From contig SFEH01000082.1 of the NCBI GenBank assembly GCA_004557315.1, positions 1 to 11,551 on the forward strand: DNA of 11,551 nt. The letters are read 5' to 3'. The translations under genes were made by a program, and so were the position numbers. Origin of the DNA: Bacteroidales bacterium (GTDB taxonomy: Bacteria > Bacteroidota > Bacteroidia > Bacteroidales > UBA3663). The notes under the pieces are model-generated. The model saw only the letters and a program-made list of their open reading frames with translations, searched no databases and had not been told where the DNA came from. Below, piece after piece: positions 1-7,459 of the stretch (the stretch's first letter is position 1; every line of letters starts with the position of its first letter).

Positions 1-468
1 CTTGACATTTTTTCTCTCAAACACTGCCCGATTCGGGGAAATGACATTAGGTTTTTTATCCCGACTGGCTTATAATTCGGGGGTTTTATGTAAATTTGCA
101 GCGTGAATCAGAAGTCAGCACTCGACCAGCACTCGACCAGCACTCGACCAGCGCAAACGAATCCGTAGAGGAAGCTTGGAGAATCTCATGCGCACCTCGA
201 GTAAACTGTTTAGTTCTTCGAGAAAACTACGAGCTTCTTCTAGACAATCACGCAAAAGCATCAGGCTCTTTGCACTGGCAACTGATTCACATTGCGAAAA
301 TACTATTATTATTTCTTCAAAAAGGACAAAATGAAAGATTTTACGAGTCTTTGGTTCAAAATAACGGACTAATAATTGTTTTCGCAGATTATTTGTATAT
401 ATTTATACTCAACAAATGTGAAACAAATATAAAGAAGACAGATACAGATGAATGCGTATTATCGATCA
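1..468. other. Gene-poor region with short repeats and promoter-like words
   Basis: I see no supported gene here on either strand. The one longish open frame on the plus strand would have to start at a TTG inside a promoter-like word and has no recognisable domain. Visible elements: CCCGA/TCGGG half-sites at 27-37 and again at 60-64 with 77-81, the second followed by a T-run and so weakly terminator-like; a perfect TAAATTTG word (-7 form) at 91-98 without a good -33 partner; three tandem 11-mers at 121-153; and a degenerate promoter, ATTG at 375-378 then 19 bases then TATATTTA at 398-405, pointing right into the antisense strand of the esterase. The stretch from about 300 to 450 is clearly more A+T-rich than the flanking genes. 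It could hold a small RNA or the decayed remains of a gene, but nothing in the sequence decides this. Confidence 0.5.
121..153. repeat. Three tandem copies of an 11-bp unit
   Basis: The unit CTCGACCAGCA occurs at 121-131 and 132-142, and at 143-153 with only the last base changed (A to G). It lies 23 bases downstream of the -7-like word at 91-98, so it would fall in the leader of any transcript started there. Three units make 33 bases and keep the reading frame, but gaining or losing one unit would shift it. No function can be read from it; it may be a simple slippage repeat. Confidence 0.85.
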
Positions 469-2136
469 TCACAACTTCTTCAACGTCTCAACAAGTGCCT
501 TGCGGGCTTCAGACCATGTGGCGAAGTTGTCAGCATTGAGAGCGATGGCATCGTTGGGGACAAGAGAGTCATCGTCAACAAGATAGAGCTTGCAAGGCTG
601 ACATTCGCCAGAGGCGATCATCTGGTCGAGGATCTGTTGTGCCTTGCCAATCTTCTGCCATGCCTGGAAGGTGGCTTTAGCGCCAGAATGAAGGAAGATG
701 GTGTGCTGGATAGTGTCGGTATGCTGATTGGGGATGACCATTGCGTATCCTGGGAGTTCGACTATGCTGCGCTTGAAGCCAATTTCGGGTGCCAAGTACA
801 TATTAGTCGGATCCATCACCTCGGTGCCATCGACAATGTAGTTGTAGCAATAGACATCGGGGACGATATCTGCCAAAGTGATCTCCCACACTCCTACCGA
901 GTCGCGCTGCATTGGCATAGGTGCAGTGAGCATTTCGCCAGAAAGCAGCACCTCTTGGGCATTCTCAGCCTTGATGCGGAAGGTGACGTTGCCTTGACCG
1001 AACTCGGGCGATGTGACCTGAGGTGGGAAGAGGCGGGACATCATGACGAGCGGATTGAATTCCTCCTCGTCGCCTTTCAGTTCAGGCAAAGGCATTCCGC
1101 CATCAGACATTGCAGCAGTAGCCTTTTCCTTGTTGAAAAGCAGAGGCATGGTTTGGGCAAGGAAGTACTTGGCATTCATCCATGTATGCCCGAATTTTCC
1201 TTTGGTAAATTCGAGCATGTGGTTGATGCCTTTCTTGCGGAGAAACTCGATGTAGTCGTGGCTGGTCTTGTAGAGAAGATCGTCGGTGCCGATGCCGAGC
1301 CAAAAGAGGTTGATCTTGCTGTTGGTCTCTTTGGCATGGTCATAGACGTATGGCAGTTGGGTCGAGGTGAACGAACTGTAAGAGCAAAGATAAGAGAACT
1401 TGTCGAGATTCATCAGTCCATTGCTCAATGCCTGATTGCCTCCACGCGAGAATCCACCTATCGCACGATGTTCGGCATCGTTGATGGTGAGGTAGTTGGC
1501 CTCGACATACGGCATGAGGTCATTGATGAGATCTTTGCTGAACAGGTCCATAGCAAAGTCGGCTGGTTGATCCATTAACTTCACAGGATTGCCGTAGGGC
1601 AGTACGATGATCATCTCCTCGGCCTTGCCCTCGGCAATGAGGTTGTCGATGATGGTGTTCATGCGTCCTACCTTATAATATACCTCCTCGGTGTCGGTAG
1701 TTCCTGAGATGAGATAGAAGACTGGATAACGTTTATTGTCGGCAGGATTGTAGGATGCTGGCGTGTAAATCAGTGCATTGTTATAGCAGCCGATGGTCGA
1801 AGAATAATAAGTGACGTAATCGACCTTGCCTTGCGGATTCTGCGACTGATAGGCATGAATCAGCGGATTGTCCTTACCTGGGATATCGAGAAGTGATTTC
1901 TTGAATCCCTCATTGGGGAAATACTGAGAGTTCTGGGGATCCATGACACTCACGCCATCGACCACGAAGCAATAGGGATAAATGTCGGGGGCAGCAGGAC
2001 CAAGAGTGAGAGTCCACAGACCCGACACAGAGTCTTTCGCCATGGCGTGGCTGCCAGCAAACTGCACGCTGACCTCGACGTTCTTGGCATTGTCGTTACG
2101 ATAGTTGAAAGTCACTGTTCCGTCGGGATTGACCAC
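469..2136 (-). CDS. E-set/esterase-D-type carbohydrate esterase, signal peptide missing
   Basis: Likely a carboxyl-ester hydrolase of the esterase D/feruloyl esterase type, acting on ester-decorated polysaccharides. Residues 2-90 form an N-terminal E-set (CBM48-like) domain. Residues 105-335 form the alpha/beta hydrolase, with the nucleophile in G-F-S230-R-G, Asp285 or Asp286 in GIGTDD, and His317 in FGHTW, so a full catalytic triad is visible. A second E-set follows (about 372-465), then a much shortened second hydrolase remnant (470-555) in which the His position reads NFATW. Family members are normally exported, yet no signal peptide is present. The frame is blocked by TAA at 2161-2163, and the only usable start after it is GTG at 2136, inside the first beta-strand. 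The codons between them (QPADPAST) look like the start of a mature protein just after a cleavage site. I infer a 5'-truncated, possibly dead or cytoplasmic copy. The neighbour upstream (patatin, same strand) is 211 bases away across repeats. Ester specificity cannot be read. Confidence 0.8.
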   Translation of the reverse strand: MVNPDGTVTFNYRNDNAKNVEVSVQFAGSHAMAKDSVSGLWTLTLGPAAPDIYPYCFVVDGVSVMDPQNSQYFPNEGFKKSLLDIPGKDNPLIHAYQSQNPQGKVDYVTYYSSTIGCYNNALIYTPASYNPADNKRYPVFYLISGTTDTEEVYYKVGRMNTIIDNLIAEGKAEEMIIVLPYGNPVKLMDQPADFAMDLFSKDLINDLMPYVEANYLTINDAEHRAIGGFSRGGNQALSNGLMNLDKFSYLCSYSSFTSTQLPYVYDHAKETNSKINLFWLGIGTDDLLYKTSHDYIEFLRKKGINHMLEFTKGKFGHTWMNAKYFLAQTMPLLFNKEKATAAMSDGGMPLPELKGDEEEFNPLVMMSRLFPPQVTSPEFGQGNVTFRIKAENAQEVLLSGEMLTAPMPMQRDSVGVWEITLADIVPDVYCYNYIVDGTEVMDPTNMYLAPEIGFKRSIVELPGYAMVIPNQHTDTIQHTIFLHSGAKATFQAWQKIGKAQQILDQMIASGECQPCKLYLVDDDSLVPNDAIALNADNFATWSEARKALVETLKKL

Positions 2137-2160
2137 AGTCGATGCTGGGTCGGCTGGTTG

Positions 2161-2250
2161 TTAGTGTATTGAAAATAAATATGTTATTAGCACAACGTCA
2201 AAGCCGTTGTTATGCAAATAGATATATGCCTGATGCCCTTCCAGGGCGCT
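2161..2250 (-). repeat. REP-like palindromic element at the esterase 5' end
   Basis: GCCCT at 2235-2239 and AGGGC at 2243-2247 form a compact hairpin with a 3-base loop. Words of the type 'GCGCCCTGGAAGGGC' are, as far as I recall, common in intergenic repeats of Bacteroides and Prevotella genomes; I cannot verify the family here. The right-hand boundary as seen on the minus strand falls at the TAA (2161-2163) that precedes the truncated esterase frame. Insertion of, or recombination at, such a repeat could explain the lost signal peptide. Ends are approximate and no flanking target duplication is evident. Confidence 0.4.
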
Positions 2251-2272
2251 GAATTGAAAACAACTTAACTTA

Positions 2273-2345
2273 TTCACATCATAACAAGCGAAGCGCCTTC
2301 ACATCTTCACATCTTAACAAGCAAAGCATCTTCACATCTTAACAC
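2273..2345. repeat. Degenerate 25-bp direct repeats
   Basis: Two 25-bp copies at 2273-2297 and 2306-2330 agree at 21 positions and share the core TTCACATC-AACAAGC-AAGC. A partial third copy (TTCACATCTTAACA) starts at 2331, and an extra half unit (TTCACATC) sits at 2298-2305. They directly follow the patatin stop codon on the minus strand. No role can be inferred; this is typical slippage-prone spacer DNA. Confidence 0.7.
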
Positions 2346-2347
2346 CT

Positions 2348-3196
2348 TCACTTCTTCAAGAATTCGCGAATTTGTTCCAGATGTGCGCGAGCCGTTTCAA
2401 TACCGAGCTGATGAACGGCACGCATCTTTGCCTCATCCTGCTCAATGCGTCCGATGTCGAGACTGTGAGGAGGAAATATCAGCAATGTCTTGCCGAGGCT
2501 TTCCTGCTCAAGCACATAGTCGAGCTGTTGGTTGTACATCTCGTGGCGATGAGCCATTGCCTCAATCACCTTCGGATACTTGCGCATGAAGAGCTTGAAC
2601 AGAGGCATGAGCGATGTCTTCGTCTTGCGATAGTCGCGAGGCTGGGTGAGCACGACGATGTTCTTCTCATAGCCCTTCTCCTGCCAGTGGCGCAGAGGAA
2701 TGGCATCGGCCATACCGCCATCGAGCATGGTGTAGCCATCGAGCGTCACAGGCTTTGATACCAAGGGCAAGGAAGCCGAAGCACGGATCCATTCGAGGGT
2801 GTGGTCGGTCACTTCGTCGATCTGACGGTAGATTGGCTTGCCAGTATATACATCGGTACACACCACCTCAAACACCATCGGATTGGCCTTGAAAGCCTCA
2901 CGGTTGAAGTAATCGACATAGGTCGGGATATAATGATAGGCATAATCGGCACCGATGAAATCGCCAGTCTTGATGAGGTTGCGCACACTCATGTATTTAG
3001 GGTCGTTGCGCAATAGGACATTGTAGCGCAAGGCTCGTCCGACCTGACGAGACTTGTAGTTGCAGCACAGACATGCGCCAGCCGAAACACCCACCATGCC
3101 ATCGACCGTAATGCCCTCTTCGAGCAAGACATCCACTATACCTGTCGAGAAGAGTCCTCTCATTCCTCCTCCCTCAAAAACTATTCCAGTTTTCAA
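2348..3196 (-). CDS. Patatin-like phospholipase family protein
   Basis: A 282-residue bacterial patatin of the YjjU/COG4667 type, expected to hydrolyse acyl esters of phospholipids or similar lipids with a Ser-Asp dyad. The glycine-rich oxyanion loop is E8-GGG-M-R-G14, the nucleophile elbow is G36-V-S38-A-G40, and the dyad Asp is D159 in D-G-G (159-161). Length and spacing are normal for the family. There is no signal peptide or membrane span, so it should be cytoplasmic or loosely membrane-associated. The start is unusual: TTG at 3196-3194. The next upstream in-frame codons are AGA and ATT (no ATG or GTG) and then TGA at 3214-3212, while the family's typical N-terminus (M-K-T-G-hydrophobic-E-G-G-G) begins exactly at the TTG. 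A good promoter lies at 3261-3230. The gene is divergent from the GH3 gene. The physiological substrate is unknown, and nothing ties it to glycan use except the shared control region. Confidence 0.9.
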   Translation of the reverse strand: MKTGIVFEGGGMRGLFSTGIVDVLLEEGITVDGMVGVSAGACLCCNYKSRQVGRALRYNVLLRNDPKYMSVRNLIKTGDFIGADYAYHYIPTYVDYFNREAFKANPMVFEVVCTDVYTGKPIYRQIDEVTDHTLEWIRASASLPLVSKPVTLDGYTMLDGGMADAIPLRHWQEKGYEKNIVVLTQPRDYRKTKTSLMPLFKLFMRKYPKVIEAMAHRHEMYNQQLDYVLEQESLGKTLLIFPPHSLDIGRIEQDEAKMRAVHQLGIETARAHLEQIREFLKK

Positions 3197-3229
3197 AATT
3201 CTAATATTTTTTCATTGTACAAAACTGTG

Positions 3230-3261
3230 CAAAAATAGCACATTTGGCGAATAAAACCAAA
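3230..3261 (-). promoter_or_regulatory. Bacteroidota-type promoter of the patatin gene
   Basis: Read on the minus strand, TTTG (3261-3258) and TATTTTTG (3237-3230) are separated by 20 bases, matching the phylum's -33/-7 consensus TTTG and TAnnTTTG. Transcription would start near 3223, giving a leader of about 27 bases. That leader contains ATG at 3215 opening a four-codon frame (M-K-K-Y-stop, ending at 3201) five bases before the TTG start. Confidence 0.7.
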
Positions 3262-3265
3262 ATTA

Positions 3266-3297
3266 TTTGGACATCTTGCAAGAATTCACTACTTTTG
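3266..3297 (+). promoter_or_regulatory. Bacteroidota-type promoter of the GH3 operon
   Basis: TTTG at 3266-3269 and TACTTTTG at 3290-3297 are 20 bases apart, a full match to TTTG/TAnnTTTG. The inferred transcript start, near 3303, leaves a leader of about 25 bases to the ATG at 3328. Its -33 box is four bases from that of the opposing patatin promoter. Confidence 0.75.
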
Positions 3298-3327
3298 TCA
3301 CTGTTTTATCACTTACCTTATTACAAT

Positions 3328-5703
3328 ATGAAGAAAAATATTGGTGGCTTTATGGCTTTATCGGCATGCCTGACAGCTTGCACTTCGGGCAATTTTGACG
3401 CGCAATTCCGCTTGCGTGCTGTTGATCATCCAATCGCGGATGCTGTAATCGAACAAAAAGTGAACGAACTCTATGACAAGATGAATCCGCAGGAGCGTCT
3501 TGCGCAGTTGCATAGCATGTATCTTGCCGATCTCTTTGGAAAAGATGGCAAGCTCGACACGTTGAAGTGCCGTCAGCTCATCCCGAATGGCGTGGGTCAC
3601 TTCTCGCAGTATGCAAGTCAGGACGTGAAGGATCCTGACGAGATACGCGACATGGTGGCACAGGTTCAGCAATGGATCATCAACAACACTCCGTCGGGTG
3701 TGCCTGCCCTCTTCCACGAGGAGATCATCTCGGGCGTGGCAACACGTGGCGCTACGGTCTATCCACAGCAGATCGGCTTGGCTTGTTCGTTCAATCCAGA
3801 CTTGGCTTTCATCAAGACCCAGCAGACTGCCAAGGACATGCGCATGATTGGCGGCTTGCTTGCCCTCTCGCCAATGGTCGATGTTGACCGCAACCCACAT
3901 TTCAACCGCGATGAAGAGTCGTATGGCGAAGACGGATACCTCTCGGCTGCAATGGGCGTGGGCTTCGTGCGCGGTCTTCAGGACGGTGGACTGAAGAACG
4001 GCATAGCTGCCTGTTCGAAGCACTTCCTCGGATATGGAGGAGGAAGCGAATCGGACGAGAAGGAGCTCATGGAGGAGATTCTCATGCCTCATGAGACAAT
4101 AATCCGCATTGCAGGTGGCAAGGTCGTGATGACTGGCTATCATAAGTTCCACGACATCAACTGCGTGGGCAATGCCGAACTGCAGGAGGACATCCTGCGC
4201 GACTATCTCCACTTCGACGGCATGATGGTGAGCGACTATGGCTCAATCACGCAGCAGACCCACGTGCAGGGACTCACCGAGCAGGGAGCATCGGCAATGA
4301 ATGCGGGCAACGATGTGGAGTTCCCTCGCAACGACACCTACCAGCATCTGTATGAGGCAATCGAAAAGGGACTCGTGACGCAGGAGCGATTCGAGAAATC
4401 GGTGAAGCGTGTGCTTACTCTTAAGGCAGCATTGGGTATGCTCGACAAGGACGCGAAGCTGTATGAGGAAGGACATATCGAACTGGATCGCCCAGAGGAA
4501 CGACAGACGGCCTATCAGTTGGCCACACAGTCGGTGGTGCTGCTCCAGAACAATGGCATCCTGCCTCTCAAGGACACCAAGAAGGTGTTCCTCACTGGTC
4601 CTAACGCCAACAACATGTGGGCAATGCTCGGCGACTACTCTTATCAGGGCATGTCGTACTTCTGGAAGGGCAATAACCCTGATGACGAACACCCACACAT
4701 CGTGAAGCTCAAGGAAGGTCTGGAGAACAGTCTCCCCGAAGGTTTCAGCCTCACCTACACTCGCGGATGCGACTGGACAGAGGTCAACGAGACGCAGATC
4801 GAAGCAGCAGGCGACGAACGCGCACAGGCTTGGCTCGTGGCTCTGCTCGACCGAAAGATCGACGGCAAGGAAGAGATTGACCGCGAGAAGGCTATCAGAA
4901 TGGCAGCCGAAAGCGATGTCATCATTGCTGCCATGGGCGAGAACACAATGCTCTGTGGCGAGAACCGCGACCGCGGAAGCCTGCGTCTGCCTGGTTCGCA
5001 GGAGGCTTTCGTCGAGGAACTCATCGCAACAGGCAAGCCTGTGGTGCTCGTGATGTTTGGCGGACGCGCACAGGTGATCTCGAAGATTGCTGACCGCTGT
5101 GCTGCCATCATTCAGGCTTGGTACCCAGGCGAAGAGGGCGGAAATGCAGTGGCTGACATCCTCGTGGGCAAGGTGGCTCCTTCGGGCAAGCTCTCTGTAA
5201 GCTATCCAAACGTGGAACTCAACGAGAACATCTGCTACAACTATTCGACCAAGCAGGATCCTCGCATCGAGTGGCCATTTGGCTTCGGACTTTCATACAC
5301 CACATTCGAATATACCAACCTCTCGGTGACAAGCAGTGCGGACACTGGCGACAATGCAATCCGTGTTGCAGTCGAAGTGCAGAACACAGGTTCGGTAGCA
5401 GCCGAGGAGATAGTACAGATCTACGTCTCTCCTACCTCAACCGACCAGCACCTCAAGCCTATCCAGCTCCAGGGCTTCGGACGTGTGGCACTCCAGCCAG
5501 GTGAGAAGAAGGAAGTGGTATTCGCCATGTCGCCACAGCAGTTCGGCTACTATGACAACCGCCAGTGGAACATCGATCCAGGTCAGTATCTGATCAAGGC
5601 GGGTGGTTCGTCGCAAGACCTTACACTCTGCGCTCCTATAATTCTCACAGGCGATAAGACCACAATGCCACTTCGCACAGTATATTTCGCTGAAATGCAA
5701 TAA
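3328..5703 (+). CDS. GH3 family beta-glycosidase lipoprotein
   Basis: A 791-residue glycoside hydrolase family 3 enzyme, expected to release terminal beta-linked sugars from oligosaccharide ends with retention. The start is ATG at 3328, not the in-frame TTG at 3244, because it opens a lipoprotein signal with lipobox L-T-A-C18 and lies about 25 bases after the promoter. The residues after Cys18 (TSGNFD) do not look like a strong surface-export signal, so a periplasmic membrane anchor is likely. The N-terminal barrel carries R-D-E-E-S-Y-G-E-D (194-202), K231-H232-F-L-G-Y-G, and the nucleophile Asp303 in V-S-D-Y-G. The C-terminal alpha/beta domain has G544-E545-N-R-D-R with L-P-G-S-Q after it; Glu545 is a candidate acid/base. 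F-G-F-G-L-S-Y (651-657) leads into a fibronectin-III-like domain (about 680-775). All hallmarks are intact. Glucosidase versus xylosidase activity cannot be decided. The stop is 11 bases before the next gene, so the two are almost surely co-transcribed. Confidence 0.93.
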   Translation: MKKNIGGFMALSACLTACTSGNFDAQFRLRAVDHPIADAVIEQKVNELYDKMNPQERLAQLHSMYLADLFGKDGKLDTLKCRQLIPNGVGHFSQYASQDVKDPDEIRDMVAQVQQWIINNTPSGVPALFHEEIISGVATRGATVYPQQIGLACSFNPDLAFIKTQQTAKDMRMIGGLLALSPMVDVDRNPHFNRDEESYGEDGYLSAAMGVGFVRGLQDGGLKNGIAACSKHFLGYGGGSESDEKELMEEILMPHETIIRIAGGKVVMTGYHKFHDINCVGNAELQEDILRDYLHFDGMMVSDYGSITQQTHVQGLTEQGASAMNAGNDVEFPRNDTYQHLYEAIEKGLVTQERFEKSVKRVLTLKAALGMLDKDAKLYEEGHIELDRPEERQTAYQLATQSVVLLQNNGILPLKDTKKVFLTGPNANNMWAMLGDYSYQGMSYFWKGNNPDDEHPHIVKLKEGLENSLPEGFSLTYTRGCDWTEVNETQIEAAGDERAQAWLVALLDRKIDGKEEIDREKAIRMAAESDVIIAAMGENTMLCGENRDRGSLRLPGSQEAFVEELIATGKPVVLVMFGGRAQVISKIADRCAAIIQAWYPGEEGGNAVADILVGKVAPSGKLSVSYPNVELNENICYNYSTKQDPRIEWPFGFGLSYTTFEYTNLSVTSSADTGDNAIRVAVEVQNTGSVAAEEIVQIYVSPTSTDQHLKPIQLQGFGRVALQPGEKKEVVFAMSPQQFGYYDNRQWNIDPGQYLIKAGGSSQDLTLCAPIILTGDKTTMPLRTVYFAEMQ

Positions 5704-5714
5704 TATTATTTATT

Positions 5715-7319
5715 ATGAGCAAATATCTGCTTTTAGCTTTGACTCTGTTTTCGGCTTCGGCAATGGCACAGATCACCGACCGTGAATTGCCAGCCGAATG
5801 GGAGAACCTCGTGAAAGGCGCGCGTCACATGGATCGCTTCCTGCCGATGGAAGGCAGTGTGATGAGTGCCGATGTGTGGGGTTGCAAGGATGTAAAGCCC
5901 CGACTTGTAGATAATGGCATCGAACTGCCAGGAGTATCGTTCTGGGGAGGCAACATCATCAAGGGCGAAGATGGGCTGTACCATCTGTTTGTGTGCGGAT
6001 GGCCAGAGAACTCGCCTCGCGGACACATGTTCTGGTCGAAATCGACTGTCTTCCACGCCACGAGCGAAAACTCCTATGGTCCGTTCAAGGTTGTCAGCTC
6101 GATAGGCAAAGGACATAACCCAGAGGCATATCGTCTGGCTGATGGACGATGGCTTGTCTATACCATCGACGGCTACTATCATGCCACCGACCCTAACGGC
6201 ATATGGTGGTTCAGCAAGTTCAATTTCGACAATCGCGACCACAAGATCATTGAAGGACTTTCGAACCTCACCTTCGCCCGTCGTCAGGATGGCTCGATGC
6301 TCATGGTGTGCCGTGGAGGTGGCGTATGGATCAGCCGTGATGGTGTAAGCGACGACTGGCATCAGATTTCCGACGGAAGGGTCTATCCTGCCGTGAAGGG
6401 CGAGTTTGAAGACCCCGTGGTTTGGCGCGACAGCGTTCAGTATCACCTCATTGTCAACGATTGGCTCGGACGAATAGCATGGTACGAACGCTCGAAGGAC
6501 GGACTGAACTGGATAGTGGAGCCAGGTGAGGCCTATACCATCAACTTCACGACCCACAAGGACGGTTCGGTCGAGAAATGGTTCAAATACGAACGCCCAA
6601 AGGTGCTGCAGGATGAATACGGTCGTGTCGAACAGATGAACTTCGCTGTAATCGACACCATCAAGTGGGAAGACCTGCCAAACGACCATCACAGCTCGAA
6701 GAACGTGTGCATCCCGATGAACAAAGGACTGCTCATCTCTGTGCTCAATACCACAGAGGTGACCACCAAGACCAAGGCAATAGAAGTGCTGGTGCGCTCG
6801 GAAGAAGGGTTCGATGCACAGAACGACCTCGACATCGAGTCGCTTCGCTTTGGCTCATACAAGGAAGTCAACTTCGGACGTGGCGCCAAGGTGACGAAGA
6901 CACGCAAGCAAGGCAAGGACCTTGTGCTTATCTTCAAGGGTAAGGACACAGGCATCGACAGCGAAGAGTTCGCACCAAAACTGCTTGGCAAGAAGAAAGA
7001 CGGACACATGGTGTTCGGATATAGCAAGCTGCCTTGTGTCGATTACACCCCTGCCCTCGTCTCAACTCGTCGTCCGAAACTTGCCGATGATGGCAAGTCC
7101 GTCTCTGTCATAGTCGAGAACTACGGTCTTTCAGAGTCTCAACCAGTCAGAATCAAGATAATGAGCAATGGCGTATTGGTGGGCGAAGGTGAAGCTCCTG
7201 CACTCAAGCCTTACAACGCTCATGAGCTTGTGATCAAGACCGAAACAAAGCTTGAGAAAAAAGAAGATATCCCATTCGATGTGACCATATCTTCCGACAA
7301 CAAGACTACACACTTTTAG
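5715..7319 (+). CDS. Secreted GH43-like beta-propeller glycoside hydrolase candidate
   Basis: A 534-residue exported protein. Residues 1-18 are a clear signal peptide (Leu/Ala-rich core, cleavage at A-M-A followed by Q19). Residues about 70-340 have the rhythm of a five-bladed beta-propeller of the GH43/GH32/GH117/GH130 superfamily: F76-W-G-G-N-I-I-K-G-E-D-G-x-Y-H-L-F in a first blade, G133-H-N-P-E137, E230-F-E-D233-P in the middle blade, and E293-R-P-K further on. Acidic residues in these places usually form the active site, but I cannot assign a CAZy family or substrate. The part from about 440 on (T-P-A-L-V-S-T-R-R-P then V-I-V-E-N-Y-G) looks like a CARDB-type immunoglobulin-fold accessory domain. 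It is the second gene of the GH3 operon and probably works with the lipoprotein in the periplasm. It could also be a non-catalytic sugar-binding propeller. Confidence 0.75.
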   Translation: MSKYLLLALTLFSASAMAQITDRELPAEWENLVKGARHMDRFLPMEGSVMSADVWGCKDVKPRLVDNGIELPGVSFWGGNIIKGEDGLYHLFVCGWPENSPRGHMFWSKSTVFHATSENSYGPFKVVSSIGKGHNPEAYRLADGRWLVYTIDGYYHATDPNGIWWFSKFNFDNRDHKIIEGLSNLTFARRQDGSMLMVCRGGGVWISRDGVSDDWHQISDGRVYPAVKGEFEDPVVWRDSVQYHLIVNDWLGRIAWYERSKDGLNWIVEPGEAYTINFTTHKDGSVEKWFKYERPKVLQDEYGRVEQMNFAVIDTIKWEDLPNDHHSSKNVCIPMNKGLLISVLNTTEVTTKTKAIEVLVRSEEGFDAQNDLDIESLRFGSYKEVNFGRGAKVTKTRKQGKDLVLIFKGKDTGIDSEEFAPKLLGKKKDGHMVFGYSKLPCVDYTPALVSTRRPKLADDGKSVSVIVENYGLSESQPVRIKIMSNGVLVGEGEAPALKPYNAHELVIKTETKLEKKEDIPFDVTISSDNKTTHF

Positions 7320-7327
7320 CTCTATTG

Positions 7328-7381
7328 GGAGTTAATAGAGCAACTATTATCCGTTATCTTCCGTTAACGCCTATTAACTCC
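7328..7381 (+). terminator. Inverted repeat after the GH operon, terminator-like
   Basis: GGAGTTAATAG (7328-7338) and CTATTAACTCC (7371-7381) are perfectly complementary over 11 bp and are followed by TTTT. The 32-base loop is long for a simple terminator. It contains a nearer copy of CTATTA (7344-7349) that could pair with TAATAG in an alternative 6-bp hairpin, plus the palindrome CGTTAACG (7362-7369). It begins eight bases after the stop codon. Confidence 0.55.
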
Positions 7382-7459
7382 TTTTACCCCAAAAAACATG
7401 CTGTAAATCAGCAAAACAAGCATTAACACGCCTATTTTGTCAAAAAACAATGCCATTAT

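Noticed and set aside
424..431. Minus-strand TATATTTG promoter word
   Set aside because: No TTTG partner at 19-21 bases and no gene downstream; such words are expected by chance in A+T-rich DNA.
96..539. 147-codon plus-strand open frame at the left end
   Set aside because: Its TTG start lies inside the -7-like word at 91-98, it overlaps the esterase 3' end antisense, shows no domain, and its residues look like translated spacer DNA.
448..1578. 376-codon open frame antisense to the esterase
   Set aside because: Codon-bias shadow of the minus-strand gene; the encoded sequence has no recognisable motif, whereas the opposite strand has a catalytic triad.
2273..2345. Possible CRISPR-like array
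   Set aside because: Only about two and a half degenerate units with almost no spacers; a slippage repeat fits better.
3244..3327. Longer GH3 N-terminus starting at 3244
   Set aside because: It would start upstream of the promoter's -7 box and hide the lipoprotein signal beginning at the ATG at 3328.
3358..4212. 284-codon frame antisense to GH3
   Set aside because: Lies wholly within the well-supported GH3 gene and has no domain signature; the same applies to the antisense frames at 4243-4698, 5733-6692 and 8876-9574.
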